From Candidatus Methanomethylophilaceae archaeon (GTDB lineage: Archaea; Thermoplasmatota; Thermoplasmata; Methanomassiliicoccales; Methanomethylophilaceae), in NCBI GenBank assembly GCA_016297775.1, contig JAEDGA010000034.1:1-13258 (forward strand): 13,258 nucleotides of DNA. The letters run 5' to 3'. The notes under the pieces were generated by a model. The model searched no databases. It was not told where the DNA came from and saw nothing but the letters and a program-made list of their open reading frames with translations. The translations under genes and the position numbers were made by a program. Of the stretch, positions 1 through 7,168 are shown piece by piece (the first letter of the stretch is position 1; each line of letters begins with the position of its first letter).

Positions 1-272
1 AGCGGGAACGAATCGTTCGCGGAATATGGAACATAACCTATCTCCTTCGCAAGTTCCTTGATCGATATGTCCTTGACATCCTTGCCGTCGATCAGTACCG
101 AACCGGAGTTCGGTCTCAGGATCTTGTTGATGCAGTGGATCAGAGTGGACTTCCCTACACCATTGGGACCGAGTATGGAAACGAATCCGGGTCCTTCGAT
201 ATCCAAGGTGATATCGTCCAGTACGGGGGTGCTGGAATAGGAGAATTCCACATTATCGATTCTTATCTGCAT
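1..272 (-). CDS. ABC transporter ATP-binding protein, N-terminal part (FecE/BtuD-like), runs off the left edge
   Basis: Reverse-strand reading from an ATG at 272 gives 90 codons with no stop before the window edge, so only the N-terminal third is visible. It begins MQIRIDNVEFSYSSTPVLDD and has a clear Walker A, GPNGVGKST (about residues 38-46), followed by a stretch ending KEIGYVPYSANDSFP that leads toward the Q-loop. The short beta-strand opening, the LxPNSGxVLIDGKDV block and the KELAKEIGYVPQ-like segment are typical of ATPases that energise uptake of iron-siderophores, heme or cobalamin with FecCD-type permeases. The signature motif, Walker B and any permease or binding-protein genes lie outside the window. 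A GGAG at 278-281 sits 5 nt before the ATG, supporting this start. The neighbouring chelatase genes and an operator identical to that of the chelatase operon suggest a metal or tetrapyrrole substrate; this is inference. Confidence 0.88.
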   Translation of the reverse strand, partial: MQIRIDNVEFSYSSTPVLDDITLDIEGPGFVSILGPNGVGKSTLIHCINKILRPNSGSVLIDGKDVKDISIKELAKEIGYVPYSANDSFP

Positions 273-285
273 GGTAGCTCCAGTT

Positions 286-298
286 GGATGTATCATCC
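286..298 (-). promoter_or_regulatory. Candidate operator, GGATG-N3-CATCC dyad
   Basis: Read in the direction of the ABC gene, the site is GGATGATACATCC, a perfect 5-bp inverted repeat with a 3-nt spacer. It starts 6 nt after the TATA box and ends 13 nt before the start codon, so a bound protein would block polymerase loading or start. All 13 bases match the site before the ChlI gene (4198-4210), and a degenerate copy lies before the first cobN (4117-4129). The regulator is unknown. Confidence 0.6.
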
Positions 299-304
299 TA
301 CTAA

Positions 305-312
305 TAGATAAA
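305..312 (-). promoter_or_regulatory. TATA box of the ABC-transporter ATPase gene
   Basis: On the minus strand this reads TTTATCTA. Its centre is about 26 nt upstream of position 282, giving an inferred leader of about 10 nt before the ATG at 272. The same octamer serves as the candidate TATA box of pyrG. The gene therefore appears to have its own promoter in the 83-nt gap after the upstream cobN, rather than depending only on read-through. Confidence 0.55.
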
Positions 313-355
313 CCTTAGACCGGGGATGCAAGACATATGACTCCAATGGACAGGT

Positions 356-3300
356 TCACCTGTCGTTGACCTCCTCGATCCTCTCCTCCAGTTCCAGGAA
401 TATGTCCTTCAGTTTCTCTATGGTCTCCGGTCTCGCATCCCACATCCCTCTGTCGTATGCTTCCATCAGACGGTTCATCATATCCATCATGGCATGGGGA
501 TTCTCGTCCTTCATCCATTCTTTTGTATCCTCGTCGAACAGATACCTCTCGGCCAGTTTCTCATACACCCAATCGTCCACTATATCCGCAGTGGCGTCCC
601 ATCCGAATGTGTACTCGGTCAGATTGGCTATCTCGGACACCCCTCTGTAACCGTGCTTCTTCAGACCTTCGATGAACTTGGGATTGAGGACCTTGCTCCT
701 GTACACGTAATTGAACTCGTCCTTGGTGTCCCTCAGCCCCACCTTGCCGGGATCCGATCCGTCCCCGATGAAGGACATGGCATCCTTCTTTCCATACGTC
801 CTGACGAAGGAGTTCATTCCGCCCAGGTATCCGTACACATCATCGATGTCCAACAGGTCGAACTCCCTGTCGGGCATGTTCTTCACCGTAACGCCGACCT
901 TGGAGAACCTCTTCACGAACTCATCCTTCATGTTCTCCCCGGTCACACCGCGTCCGTAAGCATAGCTTCCCCATGCGATGTATATGTCCGCAAGATCCTG
1001 TACGGTCTTCCAATCCCCGGTCTCTATCGCATGGTTGACACCCGGCCCGTATCCTCCCGGAGGGGCACCGAATATGCGGACAGAGTTCCTCCTGCGGGCC
1101 TCGTCCACGGTGAGCCCCTCCGCCAGAGCCTCCACCATATCCTTCCTGAGGTTGGCGGCGAGATAGTTCTCCTCCTCAGATTCGTCCAGTTCCGCCACCA
1201 TCTTGACGGCGTCGTCTATCAGGTCGATGAGGTTGGGGAAGGTATCCCTGAACAGACCGGTGATGCGGACGGTCACATCTATCCTCGGCCTTCCGAGCTC
1301 GGAGATGGGTATCACCTCCAATCCGATGACCTGTCCGCCGCTCTTGGACCATATCGGTCTGGCGCCCATCAGCCAGAGGATGTACGCCACATCGTCCCCG
1401 TTGGTCTTCATGGTGTCCGTGGCCCATATGACGAAACCGATCTCGCGGGGATAACAACCTTTCTCGTCCATGTAACGTTGTATCATCTGGTCCGCCATTC
1501 TGCGTCCGATCTCCCAGGACGATCTCGGAGGGATGATGTCCGGATCTATACCGTAGAAGTTCCTTCCCATGGGGAGTATGTGGGCATTCCCGCGTGTGGG
1601 TGCACCAGAGGGTCCGGGGAGCACATATCTTCCGTCGCATCCGCGCATCATGTTGTCCATCTCGTCCGTCATACGCAGAAGGTTCGGGACCAGCGTTCCG
1701 CACACATATGTGAGCGATCTCTTCAGTGCATCCGTCATGCCGATCCGGGAGGATGCGAGTTCGATGCAGCGTTCCGTATCGTATCCGGATTCCCTCATCT
1801 CCCGCAGCATGTCCATGATGCGCGAGTCCATATCATCCAATATCACGGAATTGAGTTCACCGTCCGTGAATCCGGACGGATCATCGATCAGAGAATCGAG
1901 ATCGAATCCCATGGTGCCGGCGAACGACGATCTCAGGGAGGGGACATCACCGTTGTTCAACCTCATCATGGTGTATACCGTCTCATCCAACCTCTCCCCT
2001 TCAGGAGGTCTTCCGAGTATGTGCAGTCCGTCGCGGACCATACCGTTCTTGATCTCCGTGAGGTATTCGTGAAGATCCTCGATACTCTCCTCGAACTCAT
2101 CCGCCGATACATCATCGTCAAGATGCAGATCCTTGAGGAGCTCCGCTCTCTTCACGGCATTCAGGACATCGTTCACAAGCGATGCCCTCTTTTCCCCTTT
2201 CGCGGAGCCTTTGGCCTTGAAATACGTCTGGAGTGCATTGTCCACCTCCGACAGTTCGTCGTACGTTCCTGTACGCGCCATGGTGGGGCACATGTGTCCG
2301 ATCAGAACCGATTCGGAACGCCTCTTGCACTGGATACCCTCTCCGGGATCGTCTATTATGTACGGGTAGATGTTCGGTATCCCGTCCAATACCAGGTCCG
2401 GGAAGCATTTTCCGGATAGTCCGACGGATTTTCCCGGAAGCCATTCCAACGTACCGTGGGTGCCCATGTGGAAGATCACGTCCGCTTTGAAATCGTGTTT
2501 CAGCCATCTGTAGAATTCGAGATACTGGTGCGGCATGGGTATCACGGGATCGTGATACACCGCCTCCATCTGATCCGACCATGATCTGAGGGGCTGATAT
2601 CCGATCAGTATGTTCCCGTTAATGATCCCGGGGATGACCATCCTGTCGCCGTCCACGGACACATCGCCGATAGGGCACCCCCAGGAATCCTCCATCATCC
2701 TCCTGTTGAACTCCGGGACCTTGCGATAGTGTTCCATGTATCCCTCCTTATCGACGAGGTCCAACGCCTTCTCCCTGATCCTCTCTGATGAGGACCATTC
2801 GAGATCGTTGGTGATGTTGTCCATTATCTCTTCGATCAGGGCCTTTCCGCTGCCGGGGATGTGGTCCAGGGTGTATCCTTCCTTTCCGAAACGTATCAGC
2901 ATGTCGCTGACGCTCTCCACCGTGTCCAATCCGGATGCGTTCCCGATCCTGCCGGATTCCGGCCTGGACTGGTACATCAGTATGGCGACCCTCCTTTCGG
3001 ACCTTGGTCTATGGGACAGGTTCGCCCATCCCTGGACGACGTTCGCCAGATGGACGATCCTGTCCTCTATTGGAACATATACCCTGGCGCCGGAGTTTCC
3101 GTTCTCGTTGCTCCCTATGGGTACTGTGATTATCTGACCGTCCACCTCCGGCCAAATTATACTGGCGATCAGTTCGCCCTTGGACAGACCCTGGGACGAT
3201 TCCTCATAGTCAAGGAAGTGGCTGTTGACCGTCATGGTCTGTATCACGGGGACGTCGGTCATGTATCTGAAGTAGTTCTGTTCGTCCGGGGTGTACACCC

Positions 3301-4099
3301 CGCTACAGTCGCGGGATCCGTTGAGTTGGGAGAACGGTGTGGCCATCACGACCGCATCCACCCTGCTCCTGTCCCCGTCCATGAAGTATTTCCTGAACAC
3401 CCCCGCCGTTCCCTCGTCATCCTTCATGTTCCTGACGATCGTGCTGAAGAATACGGGTATCACGTTCAACTCGCGTGATTCAAGTTCCCTTATCAGAGCG
3501 TATATGTGCGCCTGGTTGTTGTATATCCAGAGGTTGGCCGTGTAAAGTATGCCCACGGTGGGTCTTCCATCCACATATCTCTCCTCGAGATAATCCTCCA
3601 GCGTGATGTCCGGATCGCAGTCGGGATGGTGTACGCCGTTTGGTCTGGTGGTGACCGGTTCCGGTACCTCTCCCTCGCCTGTAAGCTTGTTGTGCAGCCA
3701 TCTGACTATGGATCTGTCGTTCTCGGAACCTCTGTTCCTCATATATTCGCCGAGAAGGATGAAGTCCTTGTCGCTCCCTTTGAAGAGATCCCTGTACATC
3801 AGACGGATCTCCATGTTGCCCGCATAGATGACCACGAACCCGGGGCAGTCTCTCAAGACCTGTTCGTATTTTACGAACCTCTTCATCCTTCCCGGTTCGG
3901 TCATGCACCTCATCAGAACCAGGTCCGCGATCTTCGTACGTGCGACCAGTTCATGATATAGTATGGGGTCCTCGTCCACATCGTTCGCGTTCACGCAGAA
4001 CATGTCGATTTCCCATCCGTTTTCTTCAGCGATGGCCTGCACCGCAGGTTCCATGTTCCTGGCATCGGTGCTTTGGACTGATATGTACACGATCCTCAT
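356..4099 (-). CDS. cobN: CobN-type chelatase large (H) subunit, copy 1
   Basis: A 1247-aa protein of the CobN/ChlH/BchH family, the subunit that holds the tetrapyrrole and metal in class I, ATP-dependent chelatases. The length is normal for CobN. The family hallmark HMGTHGTLEWLPGK is at residues 544-557, preceded by PHQYLEFYRWL. Other conserved blocks are IDDPGEGIQCKRR, PGPSGAPTRG (near residue 826), WATDTMKTNGDDVAYILWLMG, ELGRPRIDV and GLFRDTFPN. There is no signal peptide or membrane segment, as expected for a cytoplasmic enzyme. The ATG at 4099 is preceded by AAGGTG (4107-4112 on the minus strand, 7-nt spacing). It is transcribed away from the ChlI-ChlD-CobN operon, which would supply its ATPase partners. 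Cobalt insertion is the usual annotation, but whether it acts on cobalt, nickel or magnesium, or on a corrinoid or porphyrin, cannot be told here. It is a full-length paralog of the protein at 7169-10891. Confidence 0.93.
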   Translation of the reverse strand: MRIVYISVQSTDARNMEPAVQAIAEENGWEIDMFCVNANDVDEDPILYHELVARTKIADLVLMRCMTEPGRMKRFVKYEQVLRDCPGFVVIYAGNMEIRLMYRDLFKGSDKDFILLGEYMRNRGSENDRSIVRWLHNKLTGEGEVPEPVTTRPNGVHHPDCDPDITLEDYLEERYVDGRPTVGILYTANLWIYNNQAHIYALIRELESRELNVIPVFFSTIVRNMKDDEGTAGVFRKYFMDGDRSRVDAVVMATPFSQLNGSRDCSGVYTPDEQNYFRYMTDVPVIQTMTVNSHFLDYEESSQGLSKGELIASIIWPEVDGQIITVPIGSNENGNSGARVYVPIEDRIVHLANVVQGWANLSHRPRSERRVAILMYQSRPESGRIGNASGLDTVESVSDMLIRFGKEGYTLDHIPGSGKALIEEIMDNITNDLEWSSSERIREKALDLVDKEGYMEHYRKVPEFNRRMMEDSWGCPIGDVSVDGDRMVIPGIINGNILIGYQPLRSWSDQMEAVYHDPVIPMPHQYLEFYRWLKHDFKADVIFHMGTHGTLEWLPGKSVGLSGKCFPDLVLDGIPNIYPYIIDDPGEGIQCKRRSESVLIGHMCPTMARTGTYDELSEVDNALQTYFKAKGSAKGEKRASLVNDVLNAVKRAELLKDLHLDDDVSADEFEESIEDLHEYLTEIKNGMVRDGLHILGRPPEGERLDETVYTMMRLNNGDVPSLRSSFAGTMGFDLDSLIDDPSGFTDGELNSVILDDMDSRIMDMLREMRESGYDTERCIELASSRIGMTDALKRSLTYVCGTLVPNLLRMTDEMDNMMRGCDGRYVLPGPSGAPTRGNAHILPMGRNFYGIDPDIIPPRSSWEIGRRMADQMIQRYMDEKGCYPREIGFVIWATDTMKTNGDDVAYILWLMGARPIWSKSGGQVIGLEVIPISELGRPRIDVTVRITGLFRDTFPNLIDLIDDAVKMVAELDESEEENYLAANLRKDMVEALAEGLTVDEARRRNSVRIFGAPPGGYGPGVNHAIETGDWKTVQDLADIYIAWGSYAYGRGVTGENMKDEFVKRFSKVGVTVKNMPDREFDLLDIDDVYGYLGGMNSFVRTYGKKDAMSFIGDGSDPGKVGLRDTKDEFNYVYRSKVLNPKFIEGLKKHGYRGVSEIANLTEYTFGWDATADIVDDWVYEKLAERYLFDEDTKEWMKDENPHAMMDMMNRLMEAYDRGMWDARPETIEKLKDIFLELEERIEEVNDR

Positions 4100-4116
4100 C
4101 GGGAGACACCTTAGAT

Positions 4117-4129
4117 GGATGTATATTCC
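4117..4129 (-). promoter_or_regulatory. Candidate operator before cobN copy 1 (degenerate GGATG-N3-CATCC)
   Basis: In the direction of cobN the site reads GGAATATACATCC, matching 11 of 13 positions of the site at 4198-4210. The left arm is degenerate and the right arm intact. It lies about 5 nt after the candidate TATA box and 17 nt before the start codon, the same placement as the two better copies. Flanking similarity extends further: CTAGATT precedes it here and CTAGAATT precedes the copy at 4198. Confidence 0.5.
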
Positions 4130-4133
4130 AATC

Positions 4134-4141
4134 TAGATATT
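4134..4141 (-). promoter_or_regulatory. Candidate TATA box of cobN copy 1
   Basis: The minus strand reads AATATCTA within an AT-rich run (AAATAGAAATATCTA). The inferred transcription start is near 4111, giving a leader of roughly 12 nt that would just contain the AAGGTG ribosome site. A one- or two-base shift of the box is possible. Confidence 0.4.
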
Positions 4142-4181
4142 TCTATTTGGTTGGCCGTCCGACGTCGAATCGTGCAAACAG

Positions 4182-4189
4182 TTAAAGTC
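4182..4189 (+). promoter_or_regulatory. Candidate TATA box of the chlI-chlD-cobN operon
   Basis: TTAAAGTC is a weak match to an archaeal TATA box, but it is the only AT-rich element at a suitable distance. It would place transcription start near 4211, upstream of the ribosome site at 4215-4220. A weak box next to an operator would fit a tightly controlled promoter. Confidence 0.3.
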
Positions 4190-4197
4190 CTAGAATT

Positions 4198-4210
4198 GGA
4201 TGATACATCC
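4198..4210 (+). promoter_or_regulatory. Candidate operator before the chlI operon, GGATG-N3-CATCC dyad
   Basis: GGATGATACATCC, with perfect 5-bp arms, lies between the candidate TATA box and the ribosome site, 16 nt before the ChlI start codon. It is identical over 13 bases to the site before the ABC-transporter gene, in the same orientation relative to transcription. With the copy at 4117-4129 it forms an inverted pair across the divergent promoter region. Position and symmetry point to a dimeric repressor. Confidence 0.6.
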
Positions 4211-4214
4211 ATAT

Positions 4215-4220
4215 AGAGGT
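4215..4220 (+). promoter_or_regulatory. Ribosome binding site that decides the ChlI start
   Basis: AGAGGT lies 6 nt before the ATG at 4227. An in-frame ATG at 4200 would add nine residues, but it has no ribosome site and would fall inside the operator and ahead of the inferred transcription start. The downstream ATG is therefore preferred. Confidence 0.6.
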
Positions 4221-4226
4221 TTACAC

Positions 4227-5252
4227 ATGAGGAGACTTTTGTTCCCGTTCGTCTCGATCGTCGGCCAGGATGATATGAAGAGGGCGCTTCTGCTCAACAT
4301 CGTCGATCCCGGTATCGGCGGTGTTCTGATCAAGGGCGAGAAGGGTACGGCCAAATCCACAACCGTCAGATCCCTTGCCCAGATCCTGCCCGGAAGGATG
4401 TCCGTGGATGGATGCCCTTTCCACTGCGACCCTTCCAGACCGGACATTATGTGCCCATACTGTTCCGAAAGATACGCTTCGAATCCCGATCTCCCGACTG
4501 TAACGGAGAGGATGAAGGTGGTGGAACTGCCGCTCAGTGCCACCGAGGACCGTGTAGCAGGTACATTGGACATCGAACATGTGCTGAAGACCGGGGAGAA
4601 GAAGTTCGAACCCGGTGTCCTCGCCCAGGCCAACGGAAATCTGCTCTACGTGGACGAGGTCAACCTTCTGGACGACCATATCGTGGATCTTCTGCTGGAT
4701 TCCGCCGCCATGGGTGTGAACTACATAGAGAGGGAGGGCGTATCGTTCTCCCACCCCTCCAGATTCATACTGGTAGGTACCATGAACCCGGAGGAGGGTG
4801 AGCTCAGACCGCAGCTGTTGGACAGGTTCGGTCTCTCCGTGGATGTCAGAGGCGACAAGGACACGGAACAGAGGATGGAGGTCGTCAGGAGAAGGTTGGC
4901 CTTCGACATGGATCCCGTGGCATACACCAAAGGTACCGAATCCGATACTGATTCCGTCCGGGAGAGGATCGTCAGGGCGAGGGAGCTCCTTCCCAAGGTC
5001 ACATCCGACGAATCCGTTCTGAAGACCGTCGTCACGGTGACTACCAACTTCGGCATAGACGGTCACAGAGCGGACATCACCATGATGAAGGCCGCCAAGG
5101 CCAATGCCGCCCTCGAAGGCAGGACGGCCGTCACGAAGGACGATGTGCGCGCCGTCGCATCCCTGGTGCTGTCGCACAGGATGAGGAGACGCCCGTTCGA
5201 GGAAGAGGCCTTCGACACCGGGGAACTGGAGAGATGTCTGCAGTCGGTATGA
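4227..5252 (+). CDS. chlI: ChlI/BchI-type AAA+ ATPase subunit of the class I chelatase
   Basis: A 341-aa AAA+ ATPase of the magnesium-chelatase subunit I (CobS-equivalent) group; with the D subunit it forms the ring that drives metal insertion by the H/CobN subunit. Visible motifs are Walker A GEKGTAKST (37-45), Walker B LLYVDEVNLL with Asp143-Glu144, sensor-1 Asn187 in GTMNPEEGE, and the arginine-finger region LLDRFG (Arg200). The helical insert expected of this family follows Walker B (IEREGVSFSHPSRF). Four cysteines, C63-x3-C67-x8-C76-x2-C79, form a likely metal-binding insert between the Walker motifs. The stop overlaps the start region of the D-subunit gene, so the two are probably translationally coupled. 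The only other strand-matched partners nearby are the two CobN proteins, which supports a chelatase role over other MoxR-like AAA+ functions. Confidence 0.93.
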   Translation: MRRLLFPFVSIVGQDDMKRALLLNIVDPGIGGVLIKGEKGTAKSTTVRSLAQILPGRMSVDGCPFHCDPSRPDIMCPYCSERYASNPDLPTVTERMKVVELPLSATEDRVAGTLDIEHVLKTGEKKFEPGVLAQANGNLLYVDEVNLLDDHIVDLLLDSAAMGVNYIEREGVSFSHPSRFILVGTMNPEEGELRPQLLDRFGLSVDVRGDKDTEQRMEVVRRRLAFDMDPVAYTKGTESDTDSVRERIVRARELLPKVTSDESVLKTVVTVTTNFGIDGHRADITMMKAAKANAALEGRTAVTKDDVRAVASLVLSHRMRRRPFEEEAFDTGELERCLQSV

Positions 5253-7153
5253 TGTCGGGATTTCCATTCTCCGCCGTCCTCGGCATGGACGATGCCAAGC
5301 GTGCGATAGAATGTGCCATGGTCAATCCGCGCATACGTACCGTCCTGATAAGGGGAGGTCCCGGTTCCGCAAAGACGGTGTTGGCGAGATCCGCGGGTGT
5401 CCTGTTCGGCAGGACGTTGGTGAACGTCCCGCTCAACGTGACCGAGGAACAGCTGTTCGGAGGAATGGACATGGACGCCACCATACGCGAGGGCAGACCC
5501 GTGGTTCAGAAAGGTCTGCTGTCCCGCGCGGACGGAGGGATGCTCTATGTTGACGACATCAACCTCCTGGACCAGCGTGTGCTGGCATCACTGCTCGATT
5601 GCGTCGCTACAGGGAACGTCATACTGGAGAGGGAGGGGGTATCCGCAGAATACGGTTGCGATACCGTACTGATAGCCACCATGAATCCTTCCGATTCGGA
5701 CATCAGCTCCCATCTCCTGGACAGGTTCGATCTGTGCGCGTATTCGGATTTCCCGGATGCAGAGGATGGGAGATCGGAGATCCTGCGTCGCAACATGTCC
5801 TATCATTCCGATCCCGTATCGTTCCGTTCGATGTATTCCGACGACGATGCATCCGTGAGGAACAAGGTGGAACGTGCGGCGGAACTGCTTCCTCTGGTAT
5901 CCGTATCCGACGATCTTCTGGGTGTGGCCGTGGAACTCGCCGGCAAGGTGTTGGCGGACGGGCACCGCGGCGACATATCCCTGATAAACGCGGCCATGTC
6001 CATCGCGGCACTGAACGGCAGGGACGAGGTCATGAGGAAGGACATCGAGGAAGCGGCGATGATCTGCCTGGTACATCGCAGGAACTACGTTCCCGAACCC
6101 CCGTCGCAGAACGAGGAACAGGACAGGGAACGGAACGACGAACAGGACGATCCGCAGGATGACGATACGCGTGACGACGATCGCCGTGACGACACGGATG
6201 GCGATGATCCGCGCGATGAGGATACGCCGCCTCCGCAGGACGACGGACAGAACGTACCGGAATCCCAGGAACCTCCGGACATACGCAGCATGTTGGACGA
6301 CATGATGTTCGAGATCGGGGAGCAGTTCCGTGTCATCGATTATCTGGAGAACGGAACGAGGACGGTCAGGAGGACATCCAGCCGCAAGGGCAGACGTGCG
6401 ATGGTGGAGAGCAGCGATCGTACCGGACGTTATGCAAGGTCCCGTCAGACCGACGGAAAGGTACATGACATAGCATTCGACGCCACCATACGTGCGGCGG
6501 CACCGTATCAGTCGTCGCGCGAACACGACGGACTGTCCGTGGCGATATGTCCCCAGGATATCAGGGAGAAGGTGCGCGAACGCCGTTCCGGATGTACCAT
6601 AATGTTCCTCGTCGATGCCAGCGGTTCCCTGGGTGTCAGGAAGAGGATGTCCGCCGTCAAGGGTGCCGTCCTGTCCATGCTGAGGGACAGTTACGTCAAG
6701 AGGGACAGGATAGGGATAATGGCCTTCAGACGCGATTCCGCCGAACTGATACTCCCGCCTACGAAATCGGTCGAGTACAGCTACAAGAGATTGGAGGAGA
6801 TGCCGACCGGAGGGAAGACACCTCTCGGAGAGGCGTTGGTCACCGTGAACGAGTTCATGACAGCCTATTCTCGTTCCCATCAGGGGGAGCTATGCCATAT
6901 CGTCCTGATAACCGACGGCAGGGCGAACGTACCTCTGAGGGCGGGTTCGGACGCTAATAAGGAGGTGATCGATCTGGCCTCGGAGATATCCATCCCACAG
7001 GTGAGATGGATCGTCATCGACGCATCCGCCGGATACATAAGGTTCGACAACGCGGAGAGGCTGGCGATGGCCCTCGAGGGTACATATCTCAGACTGGAGG
7101 ACCTCAACGCGGACAGGTTGGCCGAGACGGTCAGGGCCGCGATACGCCGATGA
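5249..7153 (+). CDS. chlD: ChlD/BchD-type AAA+ and VWA subunit of the class I chelatase
   Basis: About 634 aa in three parts. The N-terminal AAA+ domain (1-280) has Walker A GGPGSAKT (36-43), a Walker B-like MLYVDDINLL (Asp102-Asp103) and ATMNPSD followed by LLDRFD. A strongly acidic, Asp/Pro/Gln-rich linker (about 281-346) follows. The C-terminal von Willebrand A domain carries a full MIDAS: DASGS (456-460), Thr524 in GGKTPLGEAL, and Asp556 in ITDGRAN. The family's role is to form the second ring with ChlI and dock on the H/CobN subunit through the VWA domain. The start is uncertain. ATG 5249 (or 5252) overlaps the ChlI stop in an ATGA arrangement typical of coupling, while ATG 5234 would add five residues and has only a poorly spaced GGAG. 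Homology to the family begins at GFPFSAVLG, just after the chosen start. CobN copy 2 follows after 15 nt. Confidence 0.92.
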   Translation: MMSGFPFSAVLGMDDAKRAIECAMVNPRIRTVLIRGGPGSAKTVLARSAGVLFGRTLVNVPLNVTEEQLFGGMDMDATIREGRPVVQKGLLSRADGGMLYVDDINLLDQRVLASLLDCVATGNVILEREGVSAEYGCDTVLIATMNPSDSDISSHLLDRFDLCAYSDFPDAEDGRSEILRRNMSYHSDPVSFRSMYSDDDASVRNKVERAAELLPLVSVSDDLLGVAVELAGKVLADGHRGDISLINAAMSIAALNGRDEVMRKDIEEAAMICLVHRRNYVPEPPSQNEEQDRERNDEQDDPQDDDTRDDDRRDDTDGDDPRDEDTPPPQDDGQNVPESQEPPDIRSMLDDMMFEIGEQFRVIDYLENGTRTVRRTSSRKGRRAMVESSDRTGRYARSRQTDGKVHDIAFDATIRAAAPYQSSREHDGLSVAICPQDIREKVRERRSGCTIMFLVDASGSLGVRKRMSAVKGAVLSMLRDSYVKRDRIGIMAFRRDSAELILPPTKSVEYSYKRLEEMPTGGKTPLGEALVTVNEFMTAYSRSHQGELCHIVLITDGRANVPLRAGSDANKEVIDLASEISIPQVRWIVIDASAGYIRFDNAERLAMALEGTYLRLEDLNADRLAETVRAAIRR

Positions 7154-7168
7154 CGGGGTGCATGCGGC

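Noticed and set aside
313..320. CTTAGAC near the ABC promoter as a further ATTAGAC-type half-site
   Set aside because: Only a partial half-site with no partner arm; more likely chance.
494..2419. Long plus-strand open frame (641 codons) opposite cobN copy 1
   Set aside because: It lies wholly antisense to a well-supported CobN gene, has no recognisable domain, and has the His/Arg/Val-rich makeup typical of a reverse-complement shadow in a GC-rich gene.
4100..4226. Cobalamin riboswitch in the divergent region
   Set aside because: The inferred leaders are only about 12-16 nt, far too short for a B12 riboswitch, and no B12-box-like sequence was seen.
5588..6880. Minus-strand open frame of 430 codons opposite the ChlD gene
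   Set aside because: Antisense shadow: the Ile/Val/Arg run in it is merely the complement of the Asp-rich linker of ChlD, and no promoter or ribosome site was seen for it.
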